64,000 bases of DNA from Rhizobium etli CFN 42 (lineage in GTDB: Bacteria > Pseudomonadota > Alphaproteobacteria > Rhizobiales > Rhizobiaceae). Below the pieces are notes generated by a model. That model saw nothing but the letters and a program-made list of their open reading frames with translations, did not search any database and was not told the DNA's origin. Numbering within the stretch: the first letter of the stretch is position 1; each line of letters begins with the position of its first letter. This document shows positions 1 to 8,756 of this stretch, one piece after another. The stretch lies in the NCBI RefSeq assembly GCF_000092045.1, contig NC_007761.1, positions 3,103,001 through 3,167,000 on the forward strand, given 5' to 3'. The translations under genes were made by a program, and so were the position numbers.

Positions 1-2402
1 TGGCGTCCAAGGCCACCGGCTTCCCGATCGCCAAGGTCGCAGCCAAGCTCGCGATCGGCTATACGCTCGACGAACTGGAAAACGACATCACCGGCGGCGC
101 CACGCCCGCTTCGTTCGAGCCGTCGATCGACTATGTCGTCACCAAGATCCCCCGTTTCGCCTTCGAGAAATTCCCCGGCGCCTCGCCGGTGCTGACGACC
201 GCGATGAAGTCGGTCGGTGAAGTCATGGCGATCGGCCGCACCTTCGCCGAGTCGCTGCAGAAGGCGCTGCGCGGCCTCGAAACCGGCCTGACCGGCCTGG
301 ACGAAATCGAAATTCCCGATTTCGAGGAAGGAGAATCCAGTCAGAACGCCATCCGCGCCGCCATCGGCACGCCGACGCCCGATCGCCTGCGCATGGTCGC
401 CCAGGCGCTGCGCCAGGGTCTCAGCATCGAAGAGGTGCACGAGGGCTGCAAGATCGACCCGTGGTTCATCGCCGAGCTCAAGAACATCGTCGACATGGAG
501 GCCCGCATCCGCGAGCACGGCCTGCCCGGCGATGCTGCCAACCTGCGCATGCTGAAGGCGATGGGCTTCTCCGACGCGCGTCTGGCAACGCTGACCGGCA
601 AGCGTCCGAAGGAAGTTGCCGAACTGCGCAACGGCCTCAACGTCCGTCCTGTTTTCAAGCGCATCGACACTTGCGCCGCCGAATTCGCTTCACCGACCGC
701 CTACATGTATTCGACCTACGAGACGCCCTTCGTCGGCGCCGCACGCTCGGAGGCTGAGGTTTCGGACCGCAAGAAGGTCGTCATCCTCGGCGGCGGTCCG
801 AACCGCATCGGTCAGGGCATCGAGTTCGATTATTGCTGCTGCCATGCCGCCTTCGCGCTGAAGGATGCCGGTTACGAAGCGATCATGATCAACTGCAACC
901 CGGAAACCGTCTCGACCGATTACGACACGTCGGACCGCCTCTATTTCGAGCCGCTGACGGCCGAGGACGTGATCGAGATCCTGCGCGCCGAGCAGGAAAA
1001 GGGCGAAGTCGTCGGCGTCATCGTCCAGTTCGGCGGCCAGACGCCGCTGAAGCTTGCCGAGGCGTTGGAAAAGAACGGCATCCCGATCCTCGGCACCGCG
1101 CCCGATGCGATCGATCTTGCCGAAGACCGCGACCGCTTCCAGAAGCTGCTGATGAAGCTCGACCTCAACCAGCCGAACAACGGCATCGCCTATTCGGTCG
1201 AGCAGGCCCGTCTCGTCGCCGCAGAAATCGGCTTCCCGCTGGTCGTGCGCCCGTCCTACGTGCTCGGCGGCCGCGCCATGCAGATCCTGCATTCGGAAGG
1301 CCAGCTGCAGACCTACCTGCTCGATACGGTGCCGGAACTGGTGCCTGAAGACATCAAGCAGCGTTATCCCAACGACAAGACCGGCCAGATCAACACCCTG
1401 CTCGGCAAGAACCCGCTGCTCTTCGACAGCTATCTCACCCATGCGATCGAAGTCGATGTCGACTGCCTCTCGGACGGCACCGACGTCTATGTCGCCGGCA
1501 TCATGGAGCATATCGAGGAAGCCGGCATCCATTCCGGCGATAGCGCCTGTTCGCTGCCGCCGCGTTCGCTGCCGGTCGAACTGCTCGACGAGCTGGAACG
1601 TCAGGCGAAGGCGATGGCCAAGGCGCTCAATGTCGGCGGCCTGATGAACGTCCAGTTCGCCATCAAGGACGGCACCGTCTACGTGCTCGAAGTCAACCCG
1701 CGCGCTTCGCGCACCGTGCCCTTCGTCGCCAAGACCATCGGCGCGCCGATCGCCAAAATCGCTGCTCGCGTCATGGCCGGCGAGAAACTCGACGCGACCT
1801 TTGCCGCCTACGGCACGAAGCCCGATCCGCGCAAGCTCACGCACATCGCCGTCAAGGAAGCCGTCTTCCCATTCGCCCGTTTCCCCGGCGTCGACACGCT
1901 GCTCGGGCCCGAAATGCGCTCGACCGGCGAAGTCATCGGCCTCGACACGGATTTTGCGCTGGCCTTCGCCAAGTCGCAGCTCGGCGCTGGCGTCGAACTG
2001 CCGCGTGACGGCACGGTCTTCGTCTCGGTGCGCGACGAGGACAAGCCGCGCGTGCTGCCGGCGATCCGCATCCTGGTCGAACAGGGCTTCAAGGTGCTGG
2101 CGACCGGCGGCACCGCCCGTTTTCTCGGCGAAAACGGCATCACCGCCACCAAGATCAACAAGGTGCTCGAAGGCCGTCCGCATATCGAGGATGCGATCCG
2201 CAACCGCCAGGTCCAGCTCGTCATCAACACCACCGACGGCAACAAGGCGATCTCGGACTCCAAGTCGCTGCGCCGCGCGACGCTGATGCAGAAGGTGCCC
2301 TATTACACGACGATGGCCGGCGCGGAGGCCGCCGCCCAGGCGATCAAGGCGCTGAAGGCCGGCAATCTCGAAGTCCGGCCGCTGCAAAGCTACTTCGCCT
2401 GA
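1..2402 (+). CDS. carB: Carbamoyl-phosphate synthase large subunit, 5'-truncated by the window edge
   Basis: The reading frame is open from base 3, so the gene enters from outside the window; about 799 C-terminal residues are present and roughly the first third is missing. CarB makes carbamoyl phosphate from bicarbonate, ATP and ammonia delivered by CarA, for arginine and pyrimidine synthesis. The visible part holds the end of the first ATP-grasp half, the oligomerisation region, and the second ATP-grasp half ([19 protein letters not shown], then [15 protein letters not shown]). It ends in the MGS-like allosteric domain ([27 protein letters not shown]). The internal methionine at 189 is not the start. 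Family assignment is secure. Confidence 0.98.
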   Translation, partial: ASKATGFPIAKVAAKLAIGYTLDELENDITGGATPASFEPSIDYVVTKIPRFAFEKFPGASPVLTTAMKSVGEVMAIGRTFAESLQKALRGLETGLTGLDEIEIPDFEEGESSQNAIRAAIGTPTPDRLRMVAQALRQGLSIEEVHEGCKIDPWFIAELKNIVDMEARIREHGLPGDAANLRMLKAMGFSDARLATLTGKRPKEVAELRNGLNVRPVFKRIDTCAAEFASPTAYMYSTYETPFVGAARSEAEVSDRKKVVILGGGPNRIGQGIEFDYCCCHAAFALKDAGYEAIMINCNPETVSTDYDTSDRLYFEPLTAEDVIEILRAEQEKGEVVGVIVQFGGQTPLKLAEALEKNGIPILGTAPDAIDLAEDRDRFQKLLMKLDLNQPNNGIAYSVEQARLVAAEIGFPLVVRPSYVLGGRAMQILHSEGQLQTYLLDTVPELVPEDIKQRYPNDKTGQINTLLGKNPLLFDSYLTHAIEVDVDCLSDGTDVYVAGIMEHIEEAGIHSGDSACSLPPRSLPVELLDELERQAKAMAKALNVGGLMNVQFAIKDGTVYVLEVNPRASRTVPFVAKTIGAPIAKIAARVMAGEKLDATFAAYGTKPDPRKLTHIAVKEAVFPFARFPGVDTLLGPEMRSTGEVIGLDTDFALAFAKSQLGAGVELPRDGTVFVSVRDEDKPRVLPAIRILVEQGFKVLATGGTARFLGENGITATKINKVLEGRPHIEDAIRNRQVQLVINTTDGNKAISDSKSLRRATLMQKVPYYTTMAGAEAAAQAIKALKAGNLEVRPLQSYFA

Positions 2403-2424
2403 GATGAGAGCAATTTCAGCAAAA

Positions 2425-2455
2425 CAGCGTCAGCGCTCCTTGAGCGCTGACGCTG
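2425..2455 (-). terminator. Strong hairpin terminator between carB and the udgX gene
   Basis: A perfect 14-bp stem (2425-2438 pairs with 2442-2455) closes on a 3-nt loop. Read on the minus strand it is followed by TTTT, so it is a canonical intrinsic terminator for the minus-strand operon ending at 2474. On the plus strand the T-run is missing, but the hairpin could still mark the carB end. Confidence 0.75.
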
Positions 2456-2473
2456 AGTTCAACCAGAATCGAC

Positions 2474-3931
2474 TTATGCAGTCGCTTTCATAAGCCCTCG
2501 AATTTCCATCATATCCTGGCGAAATCGAAGCATTTCCTCCGCCTTCAGCCGCTCGTCCGGGATACGCAGCAGATAGGACGGATGCACTATCACGAAGAGC
2601 GTGCGTCCTCCTTCGATCGCCATTGCCTTTCCCCTGACATCCTGCAGGCGTCCCGTCACATCGGTCAGCGCCGCCAGCGCCGTCGCCCCCATGGCAACGA
2701 TCAGCTTCGGCTTGACGAGCGCCAATTCCAGATCGAGCCACCAGCGGCATTGCTTCACCTCGCCCATAGTGGGCTTTTGGTGGATGCGCCGCTTGCCGCG
2801 CGGCTCATATTTGAAATGCTTGACGGCATTGGTGACGTAAAGCATTGACCGGTCGATGCCCGCCTCCGCAATGACCTGATCGAAAAGCTTGCCCGCTGGA
2901 CCGACGAAGGGGCGCCCCGCAATATCCTCCTGATCGCCCGGCTGCTCGCCGACGAACATTACCGCCGCATCGCGCGGCCCCTCCCCGAAGACCGTCTGCG
3001 TTGCATTGGCGTGAAGCGGACAGCGCATGCAGACGGCAGCCTCCGCGCGCAGTGCTTCCAGCGTGCCCGCCGGAAGCTCGGGCTCGGCGGGAAGATTGCG
3101 CGCAGCCTGCTGCAGCCGTTCGTGAAAAGGCAGCGATTGCGTTGCCTCCCGCGCCGCCATGGCCCGCACCTTGCTCTCAGCCGACGCAATCAAGCCGGGA
3201 ATGAGATCGGCCTCCGGCAGGTTCTTCCAATATTTCTTCGGCATTTCCGCCTGCATCGCCTTCACCTTCAATCGCGCCGGATTGAAGATGCTGGAGTAAT
3301 AGGTGCGCCAGAGCTCATCGGTGGCATCACTGAGATTGGGCTTCTCGCAGGGTTCGTCGCTGATCGTCAGACGCTCGCCGTCCCAGGCGGCTGATCCCTT
3401 GGGTGTTGCGATCAGCCAGTCCATGTCGTTGAAGCGCCGCTGGAAGAAGGGCGCCGTGCGCCTGACGATATGATGGTCCGGCTCGAACCAGGCGATGAAT
3501 TTTCGTCGCCCTGCGGAAACCGCGCCGACCTCCTTGAAGCGGACGAAGGCCGTCATCTTGTGCGCGTCGCGATGCACGTTTTTCGCCATCGATCTGGCGC
3601 GTACGACATCTTCATCGGAGTTCACCTCGAGCAGCTGTCGGTCCAGTTGCAGCCGCCACAGCAGGCGGTAAAGCAGCGAAAACCGCGCCGTATCGGAATG
3701 GCAGAGCACCGTCTCGGCAAGCTCGATGAAGGCGGGCGGCACTGTCATCGGCTTGCGCGAGGCTGCCGGCGCCGGCGGCATGGCGTCGCGCTGGAACGAA
3801 AGATCCGCCTCCGCACTTTTTTCGCGCCAGTCGATCTCCTCAGGCAAAATGCCGGCCGCCGCCAAGGCACGTGCGGCATCGCGCCATTCGCCAAGCTCAC
3901 CTCGTCCTGCAAGCACGACCCGGCGCATCAC
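2474..3931 (-). CDS. udgX: DUF4130 / UdgX-type uracil-DNA glycosylase fusion protein
   Basis: 485 residues. The N-terminal half (about 1-250) matches the DUF4130 'DNA metabolism' domain. The C-terminal half (about 285-480) is a family 4/5-like uracil-DNA glycosylase with a CMRC iron-sulfur pair, GEQPGDQEDIAGRPFVGPAG, and the loop GKRRIHQKP. That KRRIH loop is diagnostic of UdgX, whose histidine is known to form a covalent bond with the abasic sugar after uracil release. The gene overlaps the end of the radical SAM gene by 4 bp (ATGA), so the two are co-translated. A LexA box upstream of the operon suggests DNA-damage induction. Function as an SOS-induced uracil-lesion trapping protein is inferred. 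Confidence 0.9.
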   Translation of the reverse strand: MMRRVVLAGRGELGEWRDAARALAAAGILPEEIDWREKSAEADLSFQRDAMPPAPAASRKPMTVPPAFIELAETVLCHSDTARFSLLYRLLWRLQLDRQLLEVNSDEDVVRARSMAKNVHRDAHKMTAFVRFKEVGAVSAGRRKFIAWFEPDHHIVRRTAPFFQRRFNDMDWLIATPKGSAAWDGERLTISDEPCEKPNLSDATDELWRTYYSSIFNPARLKVKAMQAEMPKKYWKNLPEADLIPGLIASAESKVRAMAAREATQSLPFHERLQQAARNLPAEPELPAGTLEALRAEAAVCMRCPLHANATQTVFGEGPRDAAVMFVGEQPGDQEDIAGRPFVGPAGKLFDQVIAEAGIDRSMLYVTNAVKHFKYEPRGKRRIHQKPTMGEVKQCRWWLDLELALVKPKLIVAMGATALAALTDVTGRLQDVRGKAMAIEGGRTLFVIVHPSYLLRIPDERLKAEEMLRFRQDMMEIRGLMKATA

Positions 3932-5160
3932 AGCAACGACAATTGTTCAGGCTGCGGCTCGAACATGGCGCGAAGGTCCGGCCGGTCGATCAGCCGCCGT
4001 GGCGACCAGCCTTCCGCCGAAATGAAGGACTGGACCTTCTTGATCGAAACGCCGAGCCGCGAGAGATCGTCCAGCCGCAGGCGGCGAAAGCGGCGCGCCG
4101 AAACGATCGCCTTGACGGACTTGGTGCCGAGACCGGGCACACGCAACAAACGCTCACGCTCGGCCTTGTTGATATCGACGGGAAATTCACCCCGATTGGC
4201 AAGCGCCCAGGCAAGTTTGGGGTCGAGGTTCAGATCGAGCATGCCGCCTGCCTGGTCGGCGGTAATCTCATCGATGCCGAAGCCGTAGAACCGATACAGC
4301 CAGTCGGCCTGGTAGAGCCGGTGTTCGCGCATCAGCGGCGGCTTGATCAGCGGCAGGTTTTTCGACGAATCCGGGATCGGACTGAAGGCGGAATAATAGA
4401 CGCGCTTGAGGCCGTAGCTGCTGTAAAGCCGGCCGCTGGTTGCCAGAATGGTCGCGTCACTCGCGCCGTCGGCGCCGACGATCATCTGCGTGCTCTGGCC
4501 AGCCGGGACAAAACGCTGGCGTTTCTTGCTTTTCAGCGTCGGCTCGCCGGCGGCCTCAATCTTCAGCCTGAGATCAGCCATCGATCGGCGGATATTGGCA
4601 GGCTTCTTTTCCGGTGCGAAACGGCTGATGCCGATGTCCGTCGGCAGCTCGATATTGAGCGACAGCCGGTCGGCATAAAGCCCCGCCTCCTCGATCAGCC
4701 GCGGCGATGCCTCGGGGATCGATTTCAGGTGGATATAACCGCGGAAAGCATGCGTCACCCGCAGTTCGCGTACGATGCGGACCATCTCCTCCATGGTGTA
4801 GTCGGACGAACGGATGATGCCGGACGAAAGAAAGAGACCTTCGATATAATTGCGACGATAGAATTCCAACGTCAGCCAGATCACCTCCTCCGGCGTAAAG
4901 CGCGCCCGTTCGACATTGCTCGACGAGCGATTGATGCAATAGGCGCAGTCGTAGATGCAGAAATTCGTCAGCAGGATTTTCAGGAGCGAAATGCATCGAC
5001 CATCCGGCGCATAGGCATGGCAGATGCCGGATCCCTCGGTCGAACCGAGCCCGCCGCTTGTGCTCGAATCGCGTTTCACCGTGCCGCTGGAGGCGCAGGA
5101 AGCGTCATATTTCGCGGCATCGGACAGGATGGCCAAGCGTTCGGCAAGCGACTTCTTCAT
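3928..5160 (-). CDS. Putative DNA modification/repair radical SAM protein
   Basis: 410 residues from ATG at 5160. The radical SAM motif CxxxCxxC is at residues 68-75 (C68, C72, C75), which would bind a 4Fe-4S cluster and cleave S-adenosylmethionine. The C-terminus has a helix-hairpin-helix DNA-binding motif (LLRVPGLGTKSVKAIVSARR). This family is characteristically paired with the DUF4130-UDG protein, as here, but its reaction is unknown. An in-frame GTG at 5172 would place the start inside the LexA box, so ATG 5160 is preferred, although its Shine-Dalgarno (AGGA) sits almost against the ATG. First gene of a two-gene minus-strand operon. Confidence 0.88.
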   Translation of the reverse strand: MKKSLAERLAILSDAAKYDASCASSGTVKRDSSTSGGLGSTEGSGICHAYAPDGRCISLLKILLTNFCIYDCAYCINRSSSNVERARFTPEEVIWLTLEFYRRNYIEGLFLSSGIIRSSDYTMEEMVRIVRELRVTHAFRGYIHLKSIPEASPRLIEEAGLYADRLSLNIELPTDIGISRFAPEKKPANIRRSMADLRLKIEAAGEPTLKSKKRQRFVPAGQSTQMIVGADGASDATILATSGRLYSSYGLKRVYYSAFSPIPDSSKNLPLIKPPLMREHRLYQADWLYRFYGFGIDEITADQAGGMLDLNLDPKLAWALANRGEFPVDINKAERERLLRVPGLGTKSVKAIVSARRFRRLRLDDLSRLGVSIKKVQSFISAEGWSPRRLIDRPDLRAMFEPQPEQLSLL

Positions 5161-5166
5161 TCCTAT

Positions 5167-5181
5167 GTTCACTATATGTTC
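5167..5181 (-). promoter_or_regulatory. LexA (SOS) box GTTC-N7-GTTC
   Basis: The plus strand reads GTTC-ACTATAT-GTTC, the direct-repeat SOS box known for LexA in Alphaproteobacteria. It lies 6 bp upstream of the radical SAM start codon, so LexA binding would block transcription or initiation of the radical SAM-udgX operon. The half-sites match perfectly; occupancy is inferred. Confidence 0.75.
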
Positions 5182-5412
5182 TAATATACGAAGTCAATCC
5201 AGCTCCATCCCACCACTGCCCGATTTTCTGGCGCATCACCTGATATCGCGGAGGTTACATTGCCTTTTTGCGAATTTTCTGGAAATCGGCCTTGGCGATC
5301 TGCTATAAGCACTTAACTAGGATTGTGGCACGGTTCCGAAGCTCCCCTTCGGGACCTGTTTTCTTTTGTGTTTGCGCCTGACGTGCCGATACAAGGAGTG
5401 AAGGACAGAAAA

Positions 5413-5889
5413 ATGGTTGAAAAGGTACCGATGACACAGGGTGGTTTCGTCAAGCTGCAGGAAGAACTGCGCTGGCGCCAGCAGGAGGAGCGCCCCCGAA
5501 TCATCGAGGCGATCGCCGAAGCCCGTGCCCATGGCGACCTTTCTGAGAACGCCGAATATCACGCCGCCAAGGAAGCCCAGAGCCACAATGAAGGCCGCAT
5601 CACCGAGCTGGAAGACCTGACGGCGCGCGCCGAGGTCATCGATCTAACCAAGATGTCGGGCGACAAGATCAAATTCGGCGCCAAGGTGAAGCTCGTCGAC
5701 GAGGACACCGAGGAAGAAAAGACCTACCAGATCGTCGGAGACCAGGAAGCCGACGTCAAAGCCGGCCGCATCTCCATCTCCTCCCCAATCGCCCGTGCGC
5801 TGATCGGCAAGGAAGTCGGCGATTCCATCGAGGTCAACGCGCCCGGCGGCTCGAAGGCCTACGAAATCCTCCAGGTTTCCTGGGGCTGA
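5413..5889 (+). CDS. greA: Transcription elongation factor GreA
   Basis: 158 residues, the normal length. GreA rescues backtracked RNA polymerase by stimulating transcript cleavage through the secondary channel. The N-terminal coiled coil (about residues 1-75) carries the acidic tip within [21 protein letters not shown]; the C-terminal FKBP-like domain includes [25 protein letters not shown] 5413 is chosen because AAGGAG lies about 15 bp upstream and the length fits; an in-frame upstream ATG would add an atypical extension. The 240-bp leader region contains a small hairpin (CCGAAG...CTTCGG near 5337-5353). greA followed by lpcC is a typical rhizobial arrangement. Confidence 0.97.
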   Translation: MVEKVPMTQGGFVKLQEELRWRQQEERPRIIEAIAEARAHGDLSENAEYHAAKEAQSHNEGRITELEDLTARAEVIDLTKMSGDKIKFGAKVKLVDEDTEEEKTYQIVGDQEADVKAGRISISSPIARALIGKEVGDSIEVNAPGGSKAYEILQVSWG

Positions 5890-5916
5890 TCGGCCGCCAC
5901 AGACGAGACCCCTCCC

Positions 5917-6975
5917 TTGCCTGATATGCGTGACGTCGAGATCATCGCGCCTAATTTCAAGCGCCGGCTCTCCGGCGTCACCTCGACCATCGTCCAGCTC
6001 ATTCCGTGCCAGCTCCGGCTCGGCATCGGAATCGCAACTCTCGGCCCCGGTCTGCCGGAAAGCCTGCCGAAACTGAGATGGTCACAGCTCCCTGGTCTGT
6101 GGCGCAGGCCGGCGCGCCGGCGCCAGCGCGTCTGGCACGCCCGGCGCAACAATGAGATGGCCGTCGGCATCCTCCTTCGCCATCTCCTGCGCATGCCGCT
6201 GAAGCTGCTGTTCACCTCGGCCGCACAACGCCGCCACACCGCCTTCACGAAATGGCTGATCCGCCGCATGGACGCGGTGATCGCGACCAGTGATCGCTCC
6301 GGCTTCTTCCTCGAGGTGCCGCACACGGTGATCCAGCACGGCGTCGATCTGTCCCTGTTCCACCCGCCGGAAACGGAGGAGGACGCCATTGCCGCGACCG
6401 GCCTGCCCGGCCGCTATCTTGTCGGCTGTTTCGGTCGTGTGCGCCATCAGAAGGGCACCGATCTCTTCGTTCAGGCTATGATCGAACTCTTGCCGCAGCA
6501 CCCCGAATGGACGGCCGTCGTCTCCGGCCGGGTGACGGCGGAGCACGTGGGCTTCGGCGACAAGCTCAAGGCCGACGTCGCCGCCGCAGGCCTTAGCGAC
6601 CGCATCCTCTTCCTCGGCGAAGTGCCCGATATCAAAGTCTGGTATCGCCGCCTGACGCTCTATGTCGCCCCATCCCGCAACGAGGGCTTCGGCCTGACGC
6701 CGCTCGAAGCCATGGCTTCGAGGACGGCTGTGGTGGCATCGGACGCCGGCGCCTATGCCGAACTCATCGTCAATGGCGAGACCGGCGCAGTCGTCGCCGC
6801 CGGCGACGGTGAGGCGCTGACGCAGGCGATCGCCCCCTATATTGCAGATCCGGCGCTGGCGATTGCGCATGGCGAGAATGCGTTGCGCCATGTCCGGGCT
6901 AATTTTGCGCTGGAGAAGGAAGCAACCGCGATCGGCGCTATTTACGATCGGCTTCTCGGCGGCAATCGCGGCTGA
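5917..6975 (+). CDS. lpcC: Lipopolysaccharide core mannosyltransferase LpcC
   Basis: 352 residues from TTG 5917 (ATG 5926 is an alternative). A GT4-family GT-B glycosyltransferase. LpcC of R. leguminosarum transfers mannose from GDP-mannose to the inner Kdo of the LPS core at the cytoplasmic face. The second Rossmann domain is evident: [22 protein letters not shown], then the nucleotide-sugar site [30 protein letters not shown] with the E-x7-E pattern. The N-terminus ([22 protein letters not shown]) agrees with remembered LpcC. It lies 27 bp downstream of greA. Confidence 0.9.
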   Translation: MPDMRDVEIIAPNFKRRLSGVTSTIVQLIPCQLRLGIGIATLGPGLPESLPKLRWSQLPGLWRRPARRRQRVWHARRNNEMAVGILLRHLLRMPLKLLFTSAAQRRHTAFTKWLIRRMDAVIATSDRSGFFLEVPHTVIQHGVDLSLFHPPETEEDAIAATGLPGRYLVGCFGRVRHQKGTDLFVQAMIELLPQHPEWTAVVSGRVTAEHVGFGDKLKADVAAAGLSDRILFLGEVPDIKVWYRRLTLYVAPSRNEGFGLTPLEAMASRTAVVASDAGAYAELIVNGETGAVVAAGDGEALTQAIAPYIADPALAIAHGENALRHVRANFALEKEATAIGAIYDRLLGGNRG

Positions 6976-7020
6976 GTGGCACGAGAAACGGCCCGCTGAA
7001 AAGACGGCCACCCCTCCTCC

Positions 7021-7102
7021 GTCATGCTCGGGCTTGTCCCGAGCATCTGCCTCGGGTCGATAGGGCAGCAGATCCTCGGCACAAGGCCGAGGATGACGTC
7101 GA
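7021..7102. repeat. Rhizobial intergenic inverted repeat, copy 1
   Basis: Two hairpin arms face each other: ATGCTCGGG..CCCGAGCAT (7024-7046) and ATCCTCGGC..GCCGAGGAT (7072-7094). They are bounded by GTCAT...ATGAC, so the whole element is itself an inverted repeat. It sits between the convergent ends of lpcC and dctA. Related copies are at 17766-17880 and 60851-60972. Confidence 0.7.
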
Positions 7103-7132
7103 GCAGAGAACGAGATCTATCGACAAGCGAAC

Positions 7133-7152
7133 GGCCCGTCGGATGACGGGCC
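7133..7152 (-). terminator. Candidate dctA terminator hairpin
   Basis: GGCCCGTC-ATCC-GACGGGCC forms an 8-bp GC-rich stem about 33 bp beyond the dctA stop codon on the minus strand. The following sequence (GTTCGCTTG) has no good T-run, so the call is moderate. Confidence 0.5.
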
Positions 7153-7184
7153 GCTGCAAATATCCAAGACTGATGAGTGGCTGG

Positions 7185-8516
7185 TTATTCGGCGGGCTGG
7201 AGACCAGCAGTCGACGTGTCCTCGCTCTCGCCGCCCAGGGCTCTCGCGAGCTGTCCAGTGTCCAGCTCATTTTCCCAGCGCGCCACGACGATCGTCGCCA
7301 CCGCATTGCCGACGAGGTTGGTCAGCGCCCGGCATTCCGACATGAAGCGGTCGATGCCGAGGATGAGCGCCATGCCGGCGACCGGCACGGAGGGCACGAC
7401 GGAGAGTGTCGCGGCAAGGGTGATGAAACCGGCGCCAGTGATGCCGGCTGCACCCTTCGAGCTCAGCATTGCCACCAGGAGCAGCAGGATCTGGTCGCCC
7501 CAGGAGAGCTGGATGCCGGTTGCCTGGGCGATGAAGAGGGCTGCCAGCGTCATATAGATGTTGGTGCCGTCGAGATTGAAGGAATAGCCGGTCGGGATGA
7601 CGAGGCCGACGACCGAGCGCTTGCAGCCGGCCTTTTCCATCTTGTTCATCAGGCCCGGAAGTGCGGCCTCCGAAGACGAGGTGCCGAGCACCAGCAGCAG
7701 CTCTTCCTTGATGTAACGCAGCAGCGCCAGGATCGAGAAGCCGTTATAGCGGGCAACCGCGCCGAGCACGACAAGGACGAACAGCAGCGAGGTGATGTAG
7801 AAGGTGCCGATCAGCATGGCGAGATTGGCGATCGATCCGATGCCGTACTTGCCGATAGTGAAGGCCATGGCGCCGAAGGCGCCGATCGGAGCGGCCTTCA
7901 TCAGAATGCCGACGAGCTTGAAGATCGGTGCCGTCAGGGCGTTGAGGAAAGTCACGACCTGCTCGCCCTTTTCGCCGACCATGGCGAGCGCGATGCCGAA
8001 GAGCACCGAGAAGAACAGCACCTGCAGAATATCGCCGTCGGCAAAGGCGCCAACGATCGTTGTCGGGATGATATTCGTCAGGAATCCGACGATGCTCTGC
8101 TCATGCGCCTTATCGGCAAAAGTGGCGACGGCCTTCGGGTCGAGCGATGCCGGATCGATGTTCATCCCGGCGCCGGGCTGGACGACGTTGGCGACGATCA
8201 TGCCGATGACGAGCGCCAGCGTCGAGAAGGTCAGGAAGTACAGCATCGCCTTGCCGGCGACGCGGCCGACCTTCTTCAGATCACTCATGCCGGCAATACC
8301 GGTCGCCACCGTCAGGAAGATGACCGGCGCAATCACCATCTTGACGAGCTTGATGAAGGCATCGCCGAGCGGCTTCAGCTGGGTACCGAGCTCAGGATAG
8401 AAATGGCCGAGCAGGATGCCCGCGGCGATAGCCGCGAGAACCTGGACATAGAGATGAGAATAGAAGGGCTTCTTGCCCTTGCTGTCTGCGACTGCATCGA
8501 GTGGTGCTGCGATCAT
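7185..8516 (-). CDS. dctA: C4-dicarboxylate:cation symporter DctA
   Basis: 443 residues, of the DAACS family. It imports succinate, fumarate and malate across the inner membrane and is the carrier that feeds symbiotic nitrogen fixation in rhizobia. Multiple hydrophobic segments begin with [22 protein letters not shown]; family signatures include [41 protein letters not shown] and [26 protein letters not shown]. It is divergent from dctB-dctD, with a sigma-54 promoter about 93 bp upstream and DctD activator sites further up. Shine-Dalgarno TAGGAGG precedes the ATG. Linkage dctA/dctBD on this kind of chromosome matches R. leguminosarum. Confidence 0.98.
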   Translation of the reverse strand: MIAAPLDAVADSKGKKPFYSHLYVQVLAAIAAGILLGHFYPELGTQLKPLGDAFIKLVKMVIAPVIFLTVATGIAGMSDLKKVGRVAGKAMLYFLTFSTLALVIGMIVANVVQPGAGMNIDPASLDPKAVATFADKAHEQSIVGFLTNIIPTTIVGAFADGDILQVLFFSVLFGIALAMVGEKGEQVVTFLNALTAPIFKLVGILMKAAPIGAFGAMAFTIGKYGIGSIANLAMLIGTFYITSLLFVLVVLGAVARYNGFSILALLRYIKEELLLVLGTSSSEAALPGLMNKMEKAGCKRSVVGLVIPTGYSFNLDGTNIYMTLAALFIAQATGIQLSWGDQILLLLVAMLSSKGAAGITGAGFITLAATLSVVPSVPVAGMALILGIDRFMSECRALTNLVGNAVATIVVARWENELDTGQLARALGGESEDTSTAGLQPAE

Positions 8517-8608
8517 GATGTCCTCCTAAAGGCTCGTCCGGAACGAACTCCGGCCTCCCGAGCCGTTCGCTTCAATCCAACAGCTCAGCCGTTGTTGCGC
8601 TGTTCTTC

Positions 8609-8623
8609 GCAATCGCCGTGCCA
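8609..8623 (-). promoter_or_regulatory. Sigma-54 (RpoN) promoter of dctA
   Basis: On the minus strand the sequence is TGGCACG-GCGA-TTGC(G), matching the -24/-12 consensus TGGCACG-N4-TTGCW. It lies about 93 bp upstream of the dctA start, as expected for DctD/RpoN control. Confidence 0.92.
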
Positions 8624-8699
8624 GTTTCGCGCCATCCGCCTAAGCCGCTGTGTTTATTTCAGAAAAAAATTTTCAGGAGCCCGCGACTTATCCAGGCAA

Positions 8700-8720
8700 T
8701 GCGGAAACTCACACAAATCC
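8700..8720. promoter_or_regulatory. DctD activator site, promoter-proximal copy
   Basis: The motif TGCGGAAA-N5-CACAAATCC begins here and recurs 33 bp away at 8733. Two tandem helically phased DctD sites upstream of dctA are established for rhizobial dctA; here the proximal one is 77 bp from the sigma-54 promoter. Confidence 0.8.
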
Positions 8721-8732
8721 ATTTGCGTCCCG

Positions 8733-8753
8733 TGCGGAAAAATGCACAAATCC
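8733..8753. promoter_or_regulatory. DctD activator site, promoter-distal copy at the dctB start
   Basis: Second copy of TGCGGAAA-N4/5-CACAAATCC, 33 bp (about three turns) from the first. It covers an in-frame ATG at 8742 and ends 3 bp before ATG 8757, so DctD bound here may also repress or autoregulate dctBD. Confidence 0.75.
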
Positions 8754-8756
8754 GCC

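Noticed and set aside
690..2387. 565-codon minus-strand frame inside carB
   Set aside because: High-GC shadow frame opposite a conserved enzyme; no Shine-Dalgarno and no recognisable domain.
7143..8756. Long upstream extension of the dctB reading frame
   Set aside because: It is the antisense of dctA and crosses the dctA promoter and DctD sites; the true start is at 8757 (or 8742).
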